64,000 nucleotides of DNA from positions 1 to 64,000 of the forward strand of contig JBQTIQ010000037.1 in assembly GCA_052387955.1 (NCBI GenBank), written 5' to 3'. This DNA is from JBQTIQ01 sp052387955. Lineage in GTDB: Bacteria > Actinomycetota > Acidimicrobiia > Acidimicrobiales > JACDCH01. Of this stretch, positions 17,727 through 26,571 are shown piece by piece. Numbering within the stretch: the stretch's first letter is position 1; each line of letters opens with the position of its first letter. The position numbers were made by a program, and so were the translations under genes. The notes below the pieces were generated by a model. It was not told where the DNA came from, ran no database searches, and saw only the letters and a list, made by a program, of their open reading frames with translations.

Positions 17727-18878
17727 TCAGCTGAAGCGCCGCATGTGGACGTTGAGGACCAGGCCGATGGCCATGAAGTAGGCGAGCGTGGACGAGCCGC
17801 CGTAGGAGACGAAAGGCAGGGGGATCCCGGTGACCGGCATGATCCCCATCGTCATCCCCACGTTCTCGAAGATCTGGAACATGAACATGCACAGCACCCC
17901 GACGCACACGAGCATCCCGAAGGGGTCCCGGGCCAGCTGTGCGGTGCGCCAGATGCGCCAGGCCAGGATCGAGAACATGGCCAGCAGGGTGGCCGAACCG
18001 GCGAAGCCGAGCTGCTCGCCCACCGCGGTGAAGATGAAGTCGGTGTGCTGTTCGGGGACGTTGGCCAGCCGGGTCTGGCTGCCGTCGAAGATGCCCTGGC
18101 CGAAGGGCCCCCCGTTGCCGATGGCGGTCTTGGACTGGTCGGTGTTGTAGCGGGCCCGGGCCAGCTCCTGGTTGCCCGAGAGGGCCTCGTCCTGGGACAG
18201 GAACGAGGTGAGGCGCAGCTTCTGGTAGTCGGCGAGCACATCGGAGCGGAGGATGCCGAACACCCCGACCACGGTGACGACCGACAGCGCCAGCAGGTAA
18301 CGGGCCGGGGCGCCGGCGACGAGGAGCACCCCGGCCGTGAGCATGACCACGATCAGCGCGGTGCCGAGGTCGGGCTGGAACATGATCAGCACCATCGGCA
18401 GGACGGCCAGGGCCAGCAGGGCGACCAGGCGCCGGGCGTCGATGTCGGAGCGGAACTGGGAGCCGACCGCGGCCAGCCCACAGATCAGGCCGAGCTTGGC
18501 GAACTCGGACGGCTGGAGCTGGAACGACCCCATCTGGAACCACGCCTGGCTCCCCTTGCTGCTCGACCCGATGGGCGACACCACCAGGAGCAGCAGCGCG
18601 CACGCCCCGCCGTAGATCACGAAGGCGTAGTCACGGAAGACTCGGTAGTCGACCACCGTCAGCGCCGCCATCAGGACGAGGCCGATGGCCACGAAGAACA
18701 GCTGACGGAGCGCGAAGGTGCTGTCGTAGGGCGCCGCCGGTCCCCGGGTGGCGGTGTAGACCATCAGCGCGCCGAGCAACGACACCGCGGTGACGCAGCC
18801 GATCAGCACCAGGTCGAGGTGGCGCCAAGCGGCGGAGGGGTTGCGCCTGAGGTTGCCTGCCGCACCGAAGCTGGCCAT
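17727..18878 (-). CDS. rodA: RodA-type SEDS peptidoglycan glycosyltransferase
   Basis: The 383-residue polytopic protein is a SEDS-family glycosyltransferase that polymerises lipid II during rod-shape elongation together with the class B PBP encoded just upstream. Landmarks are MFQPDLGTALIVV, PEQHTDFIFTAVGEQLGF and the C-terminal GIPLPFVSYGGSS, which is diagnostic. Ten hydrophobic segments are visible. The ATG at 18878 has GGAAGGAA before it, supplied at the edge of a family-2 repeat. The longer frame to 18911 is repeat-encoded and rejected. It closes the mreBCD-mrdA-rodA operon. Confidence 0.93.
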   Translation of the reverse strand: MASFGAAGNLRRNPSAAWRHLDLVLIGCVTAVSLLGALMVYTATRGPAAPYDSTFALRQLFFVAIGLVLMAALTVVDYRVFRDYAFVIYGGACALLLLVVSPIGSSSKGSQAWFQMGSFQLQPSEFAKLGLICGLAAVGSQFRSDIDARRLVALLALAVLPMVLIMFQPDLGTALIVVMLTAGVLLVAGAPARYLLALSVVTVVGVFGILRSDVLADYQKLRLTSFLSQDEALSGNQELARARYNTDQSKTAIGNGGPFGQGIFDGSQTRLANVPEQHTDFIFTAVGEQLGFAGSATLLAMFSILAWRIWRTAQLARDPFGMLVCVGVLCMFMFQIFENVGMTMGIMPVTGIPLPFVSYGGSSTLAYFMAIGLVLNVHMRRFS

Positions 18879-18889
18879 CAGTTCCTTCC

Positions 18890-18978
18890 GTGGGGCTGCT
18901 GCGCCCCACACCCATCGCCGCCGGGCGAGCTGGCGCTCGCGCCGTCAGCCTGAAGTGCTCGTTGCACTCCCACTTCAG
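18890..18978 (-). repeat. Intercistronic hairpin cassette, family 2, in mrdA-rodA
   Basis: On the minus strand it runs from the mrdA stop (TGA in CTGAAGTGGGAG) through the GCGAGCGCCAGCTCGC hairpin and a GTGGGGCGCAGCAGCCCCAC hairpin to the rodA ribosome-binding site. The last hairpin carries a three-base insertion compared with other copies. Confidence 0.85.
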
Positions 18979-20990
18979 TCGAGCACCGCCGAGTCGCCGT
19001 TGTCGACGGTGGGTACCGGGACCGACAGCTCGCCACCGGCTTCCACCGTCACCGATTCGGCCGGATCGGCGATCACCTCGAAGATCTGGCGGGCCACGGG
19101 AGCGGCGGCCACCGCCCCGAAACCGGAGCTCTCGAGGATCGCCACCGCCACGTAGCGGGGATCGGCGACCGGAGCGATACCGGCGTAGAGGGCGTTGTCG
19201 CTGCGGGCCTTGCCCTCGGCGTCGGGCCCCACCTCACCGGTGCCGGTCTTGCCCGCAGTCGGGAACCGGTCGGTGGGGAACCCTGAGAAGGCCCCGACGG
19301 CGGTCCCGTCCTCGGCGGTGGTCACGCCGACCAGCCCGTCCATGATGGCGGCCCGGGCCTCCGGTGCGATCGGGATCTGGCGCAGGACCCGCGTCGCCCC
19401 GGCACGGACCACCTCGGTGGTGGTGCCCCGGCGCACCTCCAGCAACAGGTTGGGCGAGTACAGCGTGCCGCCGTTGGCGAACGCGGCGTAGGCGTTGGCC
19501 AACTGCAGTGGCGTCACCAGCATGTCGCCCTGGCCGATGGCTAGGTTGACGTTGTCGCCGGTGTACCACTCGCCCTCGGGGAAAACCTCGGGGAGGTCCT
19601 CGTGGCGCTGGCGCTTGTTGTCGGGGTTGGGCACCCATCCGGTGCGCTCCCCGGGCAGCTGGACCGCGGTCGGGTGGCCGAAGCCGAACTGGTCGGCCAC
19701 GGCCTGGATGGGGTCGCCGTACTGGCCCCGGGCGATCCAGAACCGGGCGCCCATGTCGTAGAAGTACACGTCGCTCGACACGGTCAGGGCCCGGCGGAGG
19801 TCCACCGTCCCGTGGGCCTGGCGGCCGGAGTTGTACACGAAGCAGGCGCCCGAGCAGCTCGGGATGCGGTAGAAGCCCTGGTCGTCCAACGACGTGTCGG
19901 GGGTGATGGCGCCACTGTTGAGCCCGGCCAGCGACGTGATCAGCTTGAAGGTCGACGCCGGGGCGTACTCGCCCTGGATGGCCCGGTTGGTCAGGGGTTG
20001 GGACTGCTCGGGGGCGTTCAGCTCCTCCCAGCGCTGGGTCGGGATCGGTTGGGTGAACTCGGCAGGGTCGAAATCGGGGAACGAGGCCATGGCCAGGACC
20101 TGGCCGTTGGTGGGGTCGAGCACCACCGAGGAGCCGCCCGGTGAGCGGTTGAACGAACCGTCCCGGTTGCGGCGGTCGCGGGCCCGCTGGAGCTGATCCA
20201 CCAGCGACCGTTCGGCCACCGCCTGGATGTCGGCATCGATGGTGAGCTGCACGTCGTTGCCGGGCACCGCGTCGCGGCGGCTGATCTCGCGCACCGGGTT
20301 GCCCTGGGCGTCGACCTCGATGACCCGCAGGCCAGGGGTGCCTCGAAGTTCGTCCTCGAACTCGGCTTCGACGCCGGTCTTGCCGATCTGGTCGTCGAGC
20401 GAATAGCTCTTCGGGTGCTCGGTCCGCGACTCGAGCTCGGTGTCGTTGATGGACCCGACGTAGCCGAAAAGGTGCGCCGCCAGCCGCCCGTAGGGATAGG
20501 CCCGCACCGTCGCCGCCCGCACGTCCACCGCCCCGTCGAACTCGGAGGCGTGCTCGGCCAGGTAGACCTCGAGCTCCTTGGGCACGTCGTCGGCCACCGG
20601 GACCGGCTGGTAGGGGCTGTAGCGGACGTCGTTGAGGCGCTTCTCGACGCTCTCCCGGCTGAACGGCGTACCGGTGTAGCGCGACAGGTCGAGGGCGAGG
20701 GCGTCGAGCACTTCCGCCCGCCGGGGTTCGTCGAGGTCGGGGAGCTTCTGGCGGTCGACCGTGACGACGATCGAGATCCGGTTGTCGACCAGTACCCGCC
20801 CCTCGCGGTCGAGGATCCGTCCCCGGGGGGCGGGGTCGACGATGTCGCGCCGGCTGAGGGCGGTGGCCGTCACCCGGGCTTCGGACGCGGTCATCACCTG
20901 CAGGTACCAGAGCCGGGCGAAGAGCGCCGCGAACAACGACACGATGACGACGCCGAGCACGCCGAGCCGGGGCCGGGGTGTGTCGTTCAT
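18975..20990 (-). CDS. mrdA: Class B penicillin-binding protein 2 (elongasome transpeptidase)
   Basis: The 671-residue product cross-links peptidoglycan during elongation. A short cytoplasmic start and one transmembrane helix (residues about 8-30) are followed by the PBP dimerisation domain. The transpeptidase domain has PASTFKLI (active-site Ser), a SSD motif (TVSSDVYF) and GKTGTGE. The ATG at 20990 overlaps the mreD stop (ATGA); the much longer open frame upstream is antisense or shifted mreD sequence. The TGA stop lies in the family-2 repeat before rodA. Partner proteins are RodA and MreCD from the same operon. Confidence 0.94.
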   Translation of the reverse strand: MNDTPRPRLGVLGVVIVSLFAALFARLWYLQVMTASEARVTATALSRRDIVDPAPRGRILDREGRVLVDNRISIVVTVDRQKLPDLDEPRRAEVLDALALDLSRYTGTPFSRESVEKRLNDVRYSPYQPVPVADDVPKELEVYLAEHASEFDGAVDVRAATVRAYPYGRLAAHLFGYVGSINDTELESRTEHPKSYSLDDQIGKTGVEAEFEDELRGTPGLRVIEVDAQGNPVREISRRDAVPGNDVQLTIDADIQAVAERSLVDQLQRARDRRNRDGSFNRSPGGSSVVLDPTNGQVLAMASFPDFDPAEFTQPIPTQRWEELNAPEQSQPLTNRAIQGEYAPASTFKLITSLAGLNSGAITPDTSLDDQGFYRIPSCSGACFVYNSGRQAHGTVDLRRALTVSSDVYFYDMGARFWIARGQYGDPIQAVADQFGFGHPTAVQLPGERTGWVPNPDNKRQRHEDLPEVFPEGEWYTGDNVNLAIGQGDMLVTPLQLANAYAAFANGGTLYSPNLLLEVRRGTTTEVVRAGATRVLRQIPIAPEARAAIMDGLVGVTTAEDGTAVGAFSGFPTDRFPTAGKTGTGEVGPDAEGKARSDNALYAGIAPVADPRYVAVAILESSGFGAVAAAPVARQIFEVIADPAESVTVEAGGELSVPVPTVDNGDSAVLD

Positions 20991-21496
20991 CGGGCGAAGC
21001 CCACGGGGCTGGCGCTGGGTTCGGTGGCGACGGCCCAGCGCACGGCGCGCAGGACGGGCAGCACCAACAGGCCGTTCAGCAACGCCACCACCGAGGCGAC
21101 GACCGGCAGCTCGGAGTTGAAGAAGTCGTCCTGGCCCAGCACCTCCCCCACGAGGGCGAAGGCCACCACCCCCACCACGCTGGCGCCGATGGCCGACGCC
21201 ACGGGGATCCACCACGTCGATCGGAGAACTGCGCTGTGCAGGATCCCGACGAGGTAGCCGACCATGCAGTAGGTCAGGGCTGACAGCCCGAGAGGCGACT
21301 GGAGGAGGAGGTCGAACGCCAGGCCGGCGCAGAAGCCGGCGATGGCCCCCCGTTCGGGCCCGGCCAGGAGCCCGCTGGCCACCGCCAGGAGCAGGACGAT
21401 GTCGCCGCGGGCCCCGAACACCAGGAGCTGGGACACCAAGCTGGTCTGCACCACCAGCATGGTGACCACCAGCAGCCCGAACCGCGCCGGTCTCAC
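20987..21496 (-). CDS. mreD: Rod-shape protein MreD
   Basis: The 169-residue integral membrane protein has five to six hydrophobic segments and little else. Its place between mreC and mrdA identifies it as MreD, part of the elongasome. The GTG at 21496 has GGAGG eight bases upstream. The longer frame to 21529 would encode repeat sequence (WGAAPPE) and is rejected. Translational coupling to mrdA is expected from the ATGA overlap. Confidence 0.85.
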   Translation of the reverse strand: MRPARFGLLVVTMLVVQTSLVSQLLVFGARGDIVLLLAVASGLLAGPERGAIAGFCAGLAFDLLLQSPLGLSALTYCMVGYLVGILHSAVLRSTWWIPVASAIGASVVGVVAFALVGEVLGQDDFFNSELPVVASVVALLNGLLVLPVLRAVRWAVATEPSASPVGFAR

Positions 21497-21511
21497 GATC
21501 AGTACCTCCGG

Positions 21512-21596
21512 TGGGGCTGCGCCCCACACCCATCGCCGCCGGGCGAGCTGGCGCTCGCGCCGCCAGCCTGAAGCGCTCGCTCCGCTCGCACTTCAG
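21512..21596 (-). repeat. Intercistronic hairpin cassette, family 2, in mreC-mreD
   Basis: This is the cleanest copy. On the minus strand, CTGAAGTGCGAGCGGAGCGA (containing the mreC TGA stop) folds back on GCTTCAG. A GCGAGCGCCAGCTCGC hairpin follows, then GTGGGGCGCAGCCCCAC, and immediately after it CGGAGG, the mreD ribosome-binding site. Confidence 0.9.
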
Positions 21597-22420
21597 CCGG
21601 GCCGGGTGAGCAGGACGGAGGCGTAGGACAGGCGGTCGAAGTCCACCTCGGGTTCGACGGTGAGCACCAGCGTGAGCCGGTCGGCCGACAGCTCGCTGCG
21701 GGTGACCCGGCCGACCGGGATCCCGGCGGGGTAGTAGCTGTCGGTCTGCCCGCTGGTGGTGAGGACCTCGTCGGGGGGCACCTGGGTGGCCGGGTCGACC
21801 AGGGAATCGACGATCAGCGGGCTGCCGTCGCCCTGGCCCCGGGCCAGGCCCACCTGTTGGGACGTGGCCAATTTGACCCCGACCCGGAAGTCGGGGTCGG
21901 TCACCAGCCGCACCGACGCACGCTCACCGGTGACCTGGACGACCCGGCCGACCAGGCCGCCGGCCACCACCGCCATGTTCTCCCTGATGCCGGCAGAGGA
22001 GCCCTTGTCGAGCTCGATGGTGTGGTCGAAGTTGGTGAGCGGCCCCGACACCACCCGGGCCGTCACGTTGGGGATCGTGCGCAGCTGGGACAGCTCGAGC
22101 TGCTCCTGGAGCTGGCCGAGCTCCTCGCTGTCGTTGGCGCCACGGGCTACCGTGGCCCGGATCTCGTCGAGCTGGCGACGAAGGTCCTCGTTCTCACGCC
22201 GGACGTCGCCGTAGTTCAGGACGCCGTTCCAGGCGTCGGCCACGGGCCGGGTCACGGTTCCCGCCGCCGAGCGCAGCGGCGAGAAGACGGTGACCGCCCC
22301 GGTCCTCAGCGCCCTTGTCACCGACGAGCCTCGCGAGTCGAGCGTGAGCACCGTGACCGACGTCAGCACCAACAGCACGAGGATGAGGCGCGACCGCCCG
22401 GTACGCCGGGAAAGAGCCAT
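21593..22420 (-). CDS. mreC: Rod-shape-determining protein MreC
   Basis: The 275-residue product has a basic N-terminus, one transmembrane helix (residues about 10-30), a coiled coil (about 65-105, rich in Glu/Leu/Arg) and a periplasmic beta-barrel domain. The barrel includes the family stretch RVVSGPLTNFDHTIELDKGS and GLVGRVVQVTG. It scaffolds MreD, RodA and PBP2 outside the membrane. Its ATG comes two bases after a perfect hairpin and lacks a Shine-Dalgarno, which is unusual among the genes here. The TGA stop is inside the family-2 repeat. Confidence 0.93.
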   Translation of the reverse strand: MALSRRTGRSRLILVLLVLTSVTVLTLDSRGSSVTRALRTGAVTVFSPLRSAAGTVTRPVADAWNGVLNYGDVRRENEDLRRQLDEIRATVARGANDSEELGQLQEQLELSQLRTIPNVTARVVSGPLTNFDHTIELDKGSSAGIRENMAVVAGGLVGRVVQVTGERASVRLVTDPDFRVGVKLATSQQVGLARGQGDGSPLIVDSLVDPATQVPPDEVLTTSGQTDSYYPAGIPVGRVTRSELSADRLTLVLTVEPEVDFDRLSYASVLLTRPG

Positions 22421-22539
22421 TGGGGCTGTTCAGCCCCGCCCGGCCTTCGGCCGGGCCCAACAGCACAGCCCGGCCTTCGGCCGGCGTACTGGCTGTTCCG
22501 ACCAACCAAGCCCTCGCTCCGCTCGGGGCGGTTGGTAGG
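22421..22539 (-). repeat. Three-hairpin cassette in mreB-mreC
   Basis: On the minus strand the mreB stop is followed by an ACCAACC...GGTTGGT stem enclosing CCCCGAGCGGAGCGAGGG. Two CCGGCCGAAGGCCGG hairpins come next, and then GGGGCTGAACAGCCCC directly before the mreC ATG. It shares the GAGCGGAGCGAG core with family 2 but differs in the arms, so it is a related type of intercistronic element. Confidence 0.8.
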
Positions 22540-23583
22540 TCAACGATCGCTGGTGGACGAGAACAGGACGCCCTTGAGCGCGTCGAACTCTTCCAGCGAC
22601 TGGCCCGACCCGATCGCCACCGCATGGAGAGGGTCGGGCGAGATCACGATCGGCATGCCGGTCTCATGTTGCAGGCGGGCGTCGATACCGTGGAGCAGCG
22701 CACCGCCGCCGGCCAGGACGATGCCCTGTTCCATGATGTCGGCCGCCAGCTCGGGAGGGGTCTTGTCGAGGGTCACCTTGACCGCGTCGCAGATCGCCGC
22801 CACCGGCTCCTCGATCGACTCGCGTATCTCGTCGGTCGAGACCACGATCGTCTTGGGTAGGCCCGTGACCAGGTCACGGCCGCGGATCTCGGCGTGCACC
22901 TCGTCCATCAGCGGCCAGGCCGACCCCAGCGCGATCTTGACCTCTTCGGCGGTGCGCTCCCCGAGAGCGAGGCTGTACTCCTTCTTGATGTACTGGATGA
23001 TCGCCTCGTCGAGCTCGTCCCCGCCGACCCGCACCGACTGGCTGGCCACGATCCCACCGAGGGAGATCACGGCCACCTCGGTGGTGCCGCCCCCGATGTC
23101 GACCACCATGTTGCCGGTGGGCTCCTGGACCGGCAGGCCCGACCCGATCGCGGCCGCCATCGGCTCTTCGATGATGTAGGCGGGCTTGCGGGCCCCGGCA
23201 TACTCGGCCGCTTCCTGCACCGCCCGCTGTTCGACGCCGGTTATGCCCGAGGGCACGCAGATCACCATGCGGGGCCGCATCGACAGCCGGCGGGGGTGGA
23301 CCCGCTGGATGAAGTAGCGCAGCATCTTCTCGCAGATCTCGAAGTCGGCGATGACGCCGTCCTTCAGCGGCCGGATGGCTTGGATGTGGCTGGGCGTGCG
23401 CCCGATCATCCGCTTGGCCTCGATACCCACCGCCAACGGCCGGCCGTCCTTGGCGTTGACCGCCACCACCGAGGGCTCGTCGAGCACGATGCCCCGGCCG
23501 CGCACGTAGATGACGGTGTTGGCCGTCCCGAGGTCGACGGCCATGTCACGGCCCATCAAGCCGGAGAACGGGTTGTCTGACAT
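22540..23583 (-). CDS. mreB: Actin-like cell-shape protein MreB
   Basis: The 347-residue product is bacterial actin that directs lateral wall synthesis. It has MAVDLGTANTVIYVRGRGIV (phosphate 1), VVDIGGGTTEVAVISLGGIV (phosphate 2) and IVLAGGGALLHGID (adenosine) in order, at normal length. It heads the mreBCD-mrdA-rodA operon. The 170 bases between it and ndk should hold the operon promoter; I could not fix -10/-35 boxes there. Confidence 0.96.
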   Translation of the reverse strand: MSDNPFSGLMGRDMAVDLGTANTVIYVRGRGIVLDEPSVVAVNAKDGRPLAVGIEAKRMIGRTPSHIQAIRPLKDGVIADFEICEKMLRYFIQRVHPRRLSMRPRMVICVPSGITGVEQRAVQEAAEYAGARKPAYIIEEPMAAAIGSGLPVQEPTGNMVVDIGGGTTEVAVISLGGIVASQSVRVGGDELDEAIIQYIKKEYSLALGERTAEEVKIALGSAWPLMDEVHAEIRGRDLVTGLPKTIVVSTDEIRESIEEPVAAICDAVKVTLDKTPPELAADIMEQGIVLAGGGALLHGIDARLQHETGMPIVISPDPLHAVAIGSGQSLEEFDALKGVLFSSTSDR

Positions 23584-23753
23584 GAGCGCTGGCCTCCGGA
23601 GTGGCCCGAGAGGAGGTCTGGCGGACCCTAGTCTGGAGACGGCTGTCCGCGCCCGCCAAGGCGCCGCGTTCGGCCGCTACCAGGCGTCAGGGTAGTGGCC
23701 GTCATTCGATTGCAACAATGGGACGGTCCCGGGAGCGGAACGCTCGGCCCGAT

Positions 23754-24167
23754 TCACGCCAATCCGGGGAACCAGAGGTCGATCTCCCGCTTGGCCGAGC
23801 CGTGGCCGTCGCTGGCGTGGACGAGGTTCTCGGTGGTGATGGTGGCGAAGTCGCCCCGGATCGTCCCCGGCGCGGCATCGTCGACCTTGGTGGCGCCGAC
23901 GAGGGTGCGGACCAACGAGAACGTGTTGTCGGCCGGACCTTCGACGACCATGGCGAAGACCGGAGCGCGGGTGATGAACTCGACCAGCTCGCCGTAGAAG
24001 GGCTTCTCGGCGTGCTCGGCGTAGTGCTCCTCGGCCACGGCCCGGTCGACGGTACGGAGCTCGGCGGCGACCAGGGTGAGGCCCTTGCGCTCGAGGCGGA
24101 CGACGATCTCACCGATCAGGCCCCGCTCGACGGCGTCGGGCTTGGCCATGACGAACGTGCGGTTCAT
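23754..24167 (-). CDS. ndk: Nucleoside diphosphate kinase
   Basis: The 137-residue enzyme transfers the gamma phosphate of NTPs to NDPs. It starts [20 protein letters not shown] and contains the active-site motif [16 protein letters not shown] with the catalytic His. The length is normal. The frame continues upstream into repeat DNA, but the ATG at 24167 matches the family start. It lies between the serine hydrolase (divergent) and mreB (same strand, 170 bases downstream). Confidence 0.96.
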   Translation of the reverse strand: MNRTFVMAKPDAVERGLIGEIVVRLERKGLTLVAAELRTVDRAVAEEHYAEHAEKPFYGELVEFITRAPVFAMVVEGPADNTFSLVRTLVGATKVDDAAPGTIRGDFATITTENLVHASDGHGSAKREIDLWFPGLA

Positions 24168-24196
24168 GGTCCCCGAGGCTAGATGGGTTGTTGGTC

Positions 24197-24384
24197 GCGT
24201 TCCCCGGCCACGTAGGCCGGGCCGGGCCGGACCGCGCCTCCGCTGGCGCTCCGCCGCTCGCATCGGCGGCGGAGCTCTGGCTTCATGCTGGACGCGTTCC
24301 CCGGATACGTACTCCGGGCCGGGCGGCTCCTGCGCTCGCGCTCGGCCGCTCGCATGCGCGGCGAAGCGCCGGCTTCGATCACGA
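24197..24384 (+). repeat. Two tandem hairpin repeats before the serine hydrolase
   Basis: Two units start with GCGTTCCCCGG at 24197 and 24294 (97-base period). Each begins with a small stem: CCGGCC-ACGTA-GGCCGG in the first, CCGGA-TACGTAC-TCCGG in the second. The stems have changed while still pairing. A second, larger GC-rich hairpin with a CGCTCGCAT loop follows in each unit. The region lies between ndk and the divergent serine hydrolase. Confidence 0.75.
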
Positions 24385-24391
24385 TGGGGAC

Positions 24392-25537
24392 ATGGAGGGA
24401 TACGCGGACTCCCGCTTCTCGACCGTCGAGGACGTCTTCGCCGCCGGGTTCGACGACGGCACCGAGGCCGGCGCCGCGCTGGCGGTCATGGTGGAGGGTC
24501 ACATGGTCGTCGACCTATGGGGAGGCGTCACCGACGCCGGCGGAGCGCGGCCCTGGCAGCGCGACACGATCGTCAACACGTTCTCGGTCACCAAGGGATT
24601 CGTCGCCGCTGCCGCCCACCTGCTGGTCGAGCGGGGACAGCTCGACGTCGAGGCACCGGTGATGTCGCGGTGGCCGGAGTTCGCCGCCGCCGGCAAGGAA
24701 GCGGTGACCGTCGGCCAACTCCTCGACCACAGTGCCGGGCTGGCGGCGGTCGGCCCGCCCTTGCCGACGGGGGCCCTTTACGACTGGGACGCGATGACGG
24801 CGGCCTTGGCCGCGCAGGAGCCGTGGTGGGAGCCGGGCGCCGACCACGGTTACCACGCCGTCACCTACGGGTTCCTCGTCGGCGAGCTGATCCGGCGCGT
24901 CGGCGGCCGCTCGGTCGGGGCCTTCCTGCGAGAGGAGGTCTGCGGGCCGCTCGGGTCGGACTTCTGGGTCGGGGTGCAGGAGGCCGACGACGGGCGGGTG
25001 GCCTACTGCCCGCCGATCAGGCCCGGCCCGGGCGAGAACGTGAACTTCTTCGCCGGCGCCGACCCCGAGTCCGTCGCGGTCAAGGCCTTCACCAACCCGC
25101 CCGACCTGCTCGAGCCCGATGCCACCAACACGGCCCGGTGGCGCCGGGCCGAGGTGCCGGCGGCCAACGGCCACGGCAACGGCCGGGCGCTGGCCCGCTT
25201 CTACGGCGCCCTCGCTGCCGGCGGCATCCTCGACGGCGTCCGAGTGCTCGGGCCGGGCACCATCGACCACGCCATCGAAGAGCGGGTCGCCGGTGTCGAC
25301 GCCGTGCTGGGGATGCCCGACCGGTTCGCCCTGGGCTTCATGTTGCCGAGCGAGATGCGCCGCTTCGGACGGGGGCCCCGGACGTTCGGGCACCCAGGTG
25401 CCGGCGGCGCCCTCGGGTTCGCCGATCCCGACGGGGCCCTCGGCTTCGGCTACACGCCGAGCCAGACCTACCTCTCGGGCCTGGGAGGCGACCACCGGTG
25501 GCCGGCGTTGATCGAGGCCGTCTACTCCTGCCTGTAG
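24392..25537 (+). CDS. Serine hydrolase of the beta-lactamase/esterase family
   Basis: The 381-residue product belongs to the class C beta-lactamase-like group (esterases, D-aminopeptidases). Motifs are SVTK in [15 protein letters not shown] (nucleophile Ser near 73), the tyrosine motif [13 protein letters not shown], and HPGAGG near the end in place of KTG. No signal peptide is visible, so the enzyme is probably cytoplasmic; many such proteins are EstB-like esterases. The substrate is unknown. The ATG at 24392 is chosen because everything upstream in this frame is repeat DNA. Confidence 0.88.
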   Translation: MEGYADSRFSTVEDVFAAGFDDGTEAGAALAVMVEGHMVVDLWGGVTDAGGARPWQRDTIVNTFSVTKGFVAAAAHLLVERGQLDVEAPVMSRWPEFAAAGKEAVTVGQLLDHSAGLAAVGPPLPTGALYDWDAMTAALAAQEPWWEPGADHGYHAVTYGFLVGELIRRVGGRSVGAFLREEVCGPLGSDFWVGVQEADDGRVAYCPPIRPGPGENVNFFAGADPESVAVKAFTNPPDLLEPDATNTARWRRAEVPAANGHGNGRALARFYGALAAGGILDGVRVLGPGTIDHAIEERVAGVDAVLGMPDRFALGFMLPSEMRRFGRGPRTFGHPGAGGALGFADPDGALGFGYTPSQTYLSGLGGDHRWPALIEAVYSCL

Positions 25538-25543
25538 CGGCAG

Positions 25544-25562
25544 CCGACCGCGGCCCGGTCGG
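25544..25562. terminator. Hairpin between convergent genes
   Basis: CCGACCG (25544-25550) and CGGTCGG (25556-25562) form a perfect 7-bp stem with a CGGCC loop, lying between the ends of the serine hydrolase and the DedA gene. No T-tract is present. A two-way termination role is inferred from its place. Confidence 0.45.
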
Positions 25563-25589
25563 AGGGGATCTGCCTGCTCCCCCTCGCCC

Positions 25590-26273
25590 TCAATCGGGCA
25601 CGGGCCACGGTGGGGTGTGCTCGGCGTCGCGCTCGGCGACGGGATCGCTCAGGTCGACCATCACCGGGGATGCCCGGCGGCGGCGATGGCGCAACAGCTT
25701 GACCCCCACGACCGTCAGGAGCAGGCCGCCCAGGACCCAGGAGGCGTAGGTGAAGCTGGACTCGACCGTCTCGTAGGACGATCCGGCCACGTAGCCGGCC
25801 AACACGACCAGCGGCGTGGAGCACAGCGTGCCCAGCACGCTCCAGAAGAGGAACTTGTAGTACGGCATGCGAGCGTCACCCACGATGGCGGGCACCAGGG
25901 CCCGCAGGAAGCCGACGAAGCGGCCGAAGAACACGGCGCGGCCTCCGTGGCCACGGACGTAGACCCGCGCCTTCTCCCAGTTCGCCTCCCCCACCTTGCG
26001 CCCGAGCGCCGAGCGGCGCATCCAGGGCAGGACCTGGCGGCCCATCTGGTAACCGATCGAGTCCCCGATGATCGAGCCCGCCACCGCACAGGCGATCACG
26101 ACGGCCAGCGAAACCTTTCCCTCGCTGGCCAGCACCCCGGCGAAGAGCAGGGCGACCTCGCCGGGAACGAAGAGACCGACGAAGGCGGCGGCCTCGCACA
26201 GGGCCAGGGCGAAGAGCAGGACGTAGCCCCAGGGATCGATGGCATCGCCGAGAGAGTCCACCACCCCCTGCAT
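25590..26273 (-). CDS. DedA-family membrane protein
   Basis: The 227-residue product matches the DedA/SNARE-associated family, known as polyprenyl-phosphate or phospholipid flippases and linked to membrane homeostasis. It has the family features FVPGEVALLFAGVLA, GSIIGDSIGYQMGRQ and GRFVGFLRALVPAIVGDARM, including the conserved Gly and Arg. Five hydrophobic segments and a basic C-terminal tail are visible. The start at 26273 gives a short N-terminus; the open frame upstream is not used because it runs over the intergenic region and bsaP. Confidence 0.9.
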   Translation of the reverse strand: MQGVVDSLGDAIDPWGYVLLFALALCEAAAFVGLFVPGEVALLFAGVLASEGKVSLAVVIACAVAGSIIGDSIGYQMGRQVLPWMRRSALGRKVGEANWEKARVYVRGHGGRAVFFGRFVGFLRALVPAIVGDARMPYYKFLFWSVLGTLCSTPLVVLAGYVAGSSYETVESSFTYASWVLGGLLLTVVGVKLLRHRRRRASPVMVDLSDPVAERDAEHTPPWPVPD

Positions 26274-26397
26274 GGGGGGCAGGTTACGGCGCGCGCCGGT
26301 ATCGAAACACCCGATAGCGGTCCAGGACGGGGACAGCCGGCGCGCGATCTCCTCCCGCCCACGCCGGGTGAGGTCCTCGGCCCGACGCGTCCGGTCT

Positions 26398-26565
26398 CTA
26401 CAGGACGGGCCCGTGCTCCCGGCAGCGGGCGAGGGCACGATCCGGCGTGACCAGCACCCGCAGAGGCCTCCCGCACGTCGGGCAGAACCGGGGCGGGTCG
26501 AGCGGGCGCCGGCAGCCGCCGTGGCAGTCGGCAGTGGCCCGGCCGCACCAGCAGCAGAACCCCAT
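26398..26565 (-). CDS. bsaP: Biotin synthase auxiliary protein BsaP
   Basis: This 55-residue ORF starts six bases after the bioB stop, with TGAGGA as ribosome-binding site. It is rich in Cys pairs: CCWCG, CHGGC, FCPTCG, and a final ARCREHG. The central RRPLDPPRFCPTCGRPLRV is characteristic of BsaP, the small actinobacterial protein needed for biotin synthase activity, thought to help maintain its auxiliary Fe-S cluster. The close spacing predicts co-translation with bioB. Confidence 0.88.
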   Translation of the reverse strand: MGFCCWCGRATADCHGGCRRPLDPPRFCPTCGRPLRVLVTPDRALARCREHGPVL

Positions 26566-26571
26566 TGGTCC

